Origin: Gammaproteobacteria bacterium
GTDB taxonomy: Bacteria > Pseudomonadota > Gammaproteobacteria > Immundisolibacterales > Immundisolibacteraceae
Length of the DNA: 5,982 nucleotides
Assembly: GCA_003526065.1 (NCBI GenBank)
Contig: DQBD01000090.1
Coordinates: forward strand, 386 to 6,367
Direction: 5' to 3'
Shown: one piece after another, positions 5,643-5,982 of the stretch
Layout of the letters: every line of letters starts with the position of its first letter
Position numbering within the stretch: the stretch's first letter is position 1
Program-made: the position numbers and the translations under genes
Notes under the pieces: model-generated
What the model was told of the DNA's origin: nothing
The model's database searches: none
Seen by the model: only the letters and a program-made list of their open reading frames with translations

Positions 5643-5982
5643 CGACGTGCCAGGGTCCGCGTGGGTCCGGTGCTCGGGCGAGTTGATCGAGCCATGTTAA
5701 GAACTCCGCCCGTGGCATGTCCACGGCACCAAGGCTGGCCAGGTGCCCGGAACCGACCTGGCAGTCGATCAATCGCCCGCCGTGACCAAGCAAGTACTGA
5801 ACCAGGTGCGCGAACGCCACCTTGGATGCATCGGTCCGCCGGCTGAACATGGACTCGCCGAAAAACACCTGCCCCAGCGCCACGCCATACAGGCCGCCGA
5901 CCAGTGCGCCGTCCTGCCATGCCTCCACGCTGTGGGCGACGCCAAGCCGGTGCAGCGCGCCGTAGGCGCCCGCCATGGCCGG
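5629..5982 (-). CDS. aat: Leucyl/phenylalanyl-tRNA--protein transferase (5' part outside window)
   Basis: Transfers Leu or Phe from aminoacyl-tRNA to N-terminal Lys or Arg, creating a primary N-degron for ClpS/ClpAP. The C-terminal 117 residues are present; from E. coli Aat (about 234 aa), roughly half is missing beyond base 5982. Diagnostic segments are [64 protein letters not shown] and an R-x-x-FL motif (RAEFLTWL). The ATG at 5976 is internal: the homologous region starts upstream. It ends in TAA at 5631-5629, inside the bpt coding sequence (14-bp overlap), so the two N-degron transferases are expressed together. The frame is intact and key motifs are present, so it looks functional. Confidence -1.
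   Translation of the reverse strand, partial: PAMAGAYGALHRLGVAHSVEAWQDGALVGGLYGVALGQVFFGESMFSRRTDASKVAFAHLVQYLLGHGGRLIDCQVGSGHLASLGAVDMPRAEFLTWLDQLARAPDPRGPWHVDDDL

Noticed and set aside
1..5982. tRNA, rRNA, CRISPR array, insertion sequence or attachment site
   Set aside because: I saw no transposase or integrase, no spaced repeat array, no tRNA-like cloverleaf and no terminal inverted repeats at any scale.

Overview
This is a GC-rich bacterial chromosome fragment whose coding frames show strong G/C bias at third codon positions. It carries five protein genes plus the 3' part of a sixth, on both strands. A TonB-dependent outer-membrane receptor and an overlapping aat-bpt pair (the two N-degron aminoacyl-tRNA-protein transferases) point to a Gram-negative proteobacterium, most likely gammaproteobacterial. 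A benzoate-dioxygenase-like Rieske oxygenase pair suggests aromatic catabolism. No species can be read from the sequence alone; a high-GC, PAH- or aromatic-degrading gammaproteobacterium is an inference.

Layout: 1-1812 (+) is the plug remainder and complete beta-barrel of a TonB-dependent receptor, cut at its N-terminus by the window edge. It converges on a minus-strand gene (1894-2724) for a ferritin-like diiron protein of no family I can name. That gene ends at a strong intrinsic terminator (1841-1876, acting on the minus strand). A 220-bp divergent region (2725-2944) separates the diiron gene from a plus-strand two-gene unit: the alpha (2945-4288) and beta (4317-4808) subunits of a BenAB/XylXY/AntAB-type ring-hydroxylating dioxygenase. 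That unit ends at its own intrinsic terminator (4832-4872). From the right edge, minus-strand aat (5' end outside the window) overlaps bpt by 14 bp, and bpt converges on the dioxygenase terminator.

How it may fit together: the Rieske dioxygenase would cis-dihydroxylate an aromatic substrate, possibly an aromatic acid. Neither its reductase (BenC type) nor its cis-diol dehydrogenase (BenD type) is here, so electrons and the next step must come from elsewhere in the genome. The divergent diiron protein carries a full E / ExxH / E / ExxH ligand set with R2/BMM-like spacing. It could be a second oxygen-activating enzyme under shared control, or an iron or oxidative-stress partner. The divergent region and the alpha-beta gap contain all four copies of the hexamer CGTCAA/TTGACG that I found in the window, which hints at a common operator. 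The aat-bpt pair is housekeeping N-end-rule machinery and appears unrelated. There are no RNA genes, insertion sequences or CRISPR arrays that I can see.
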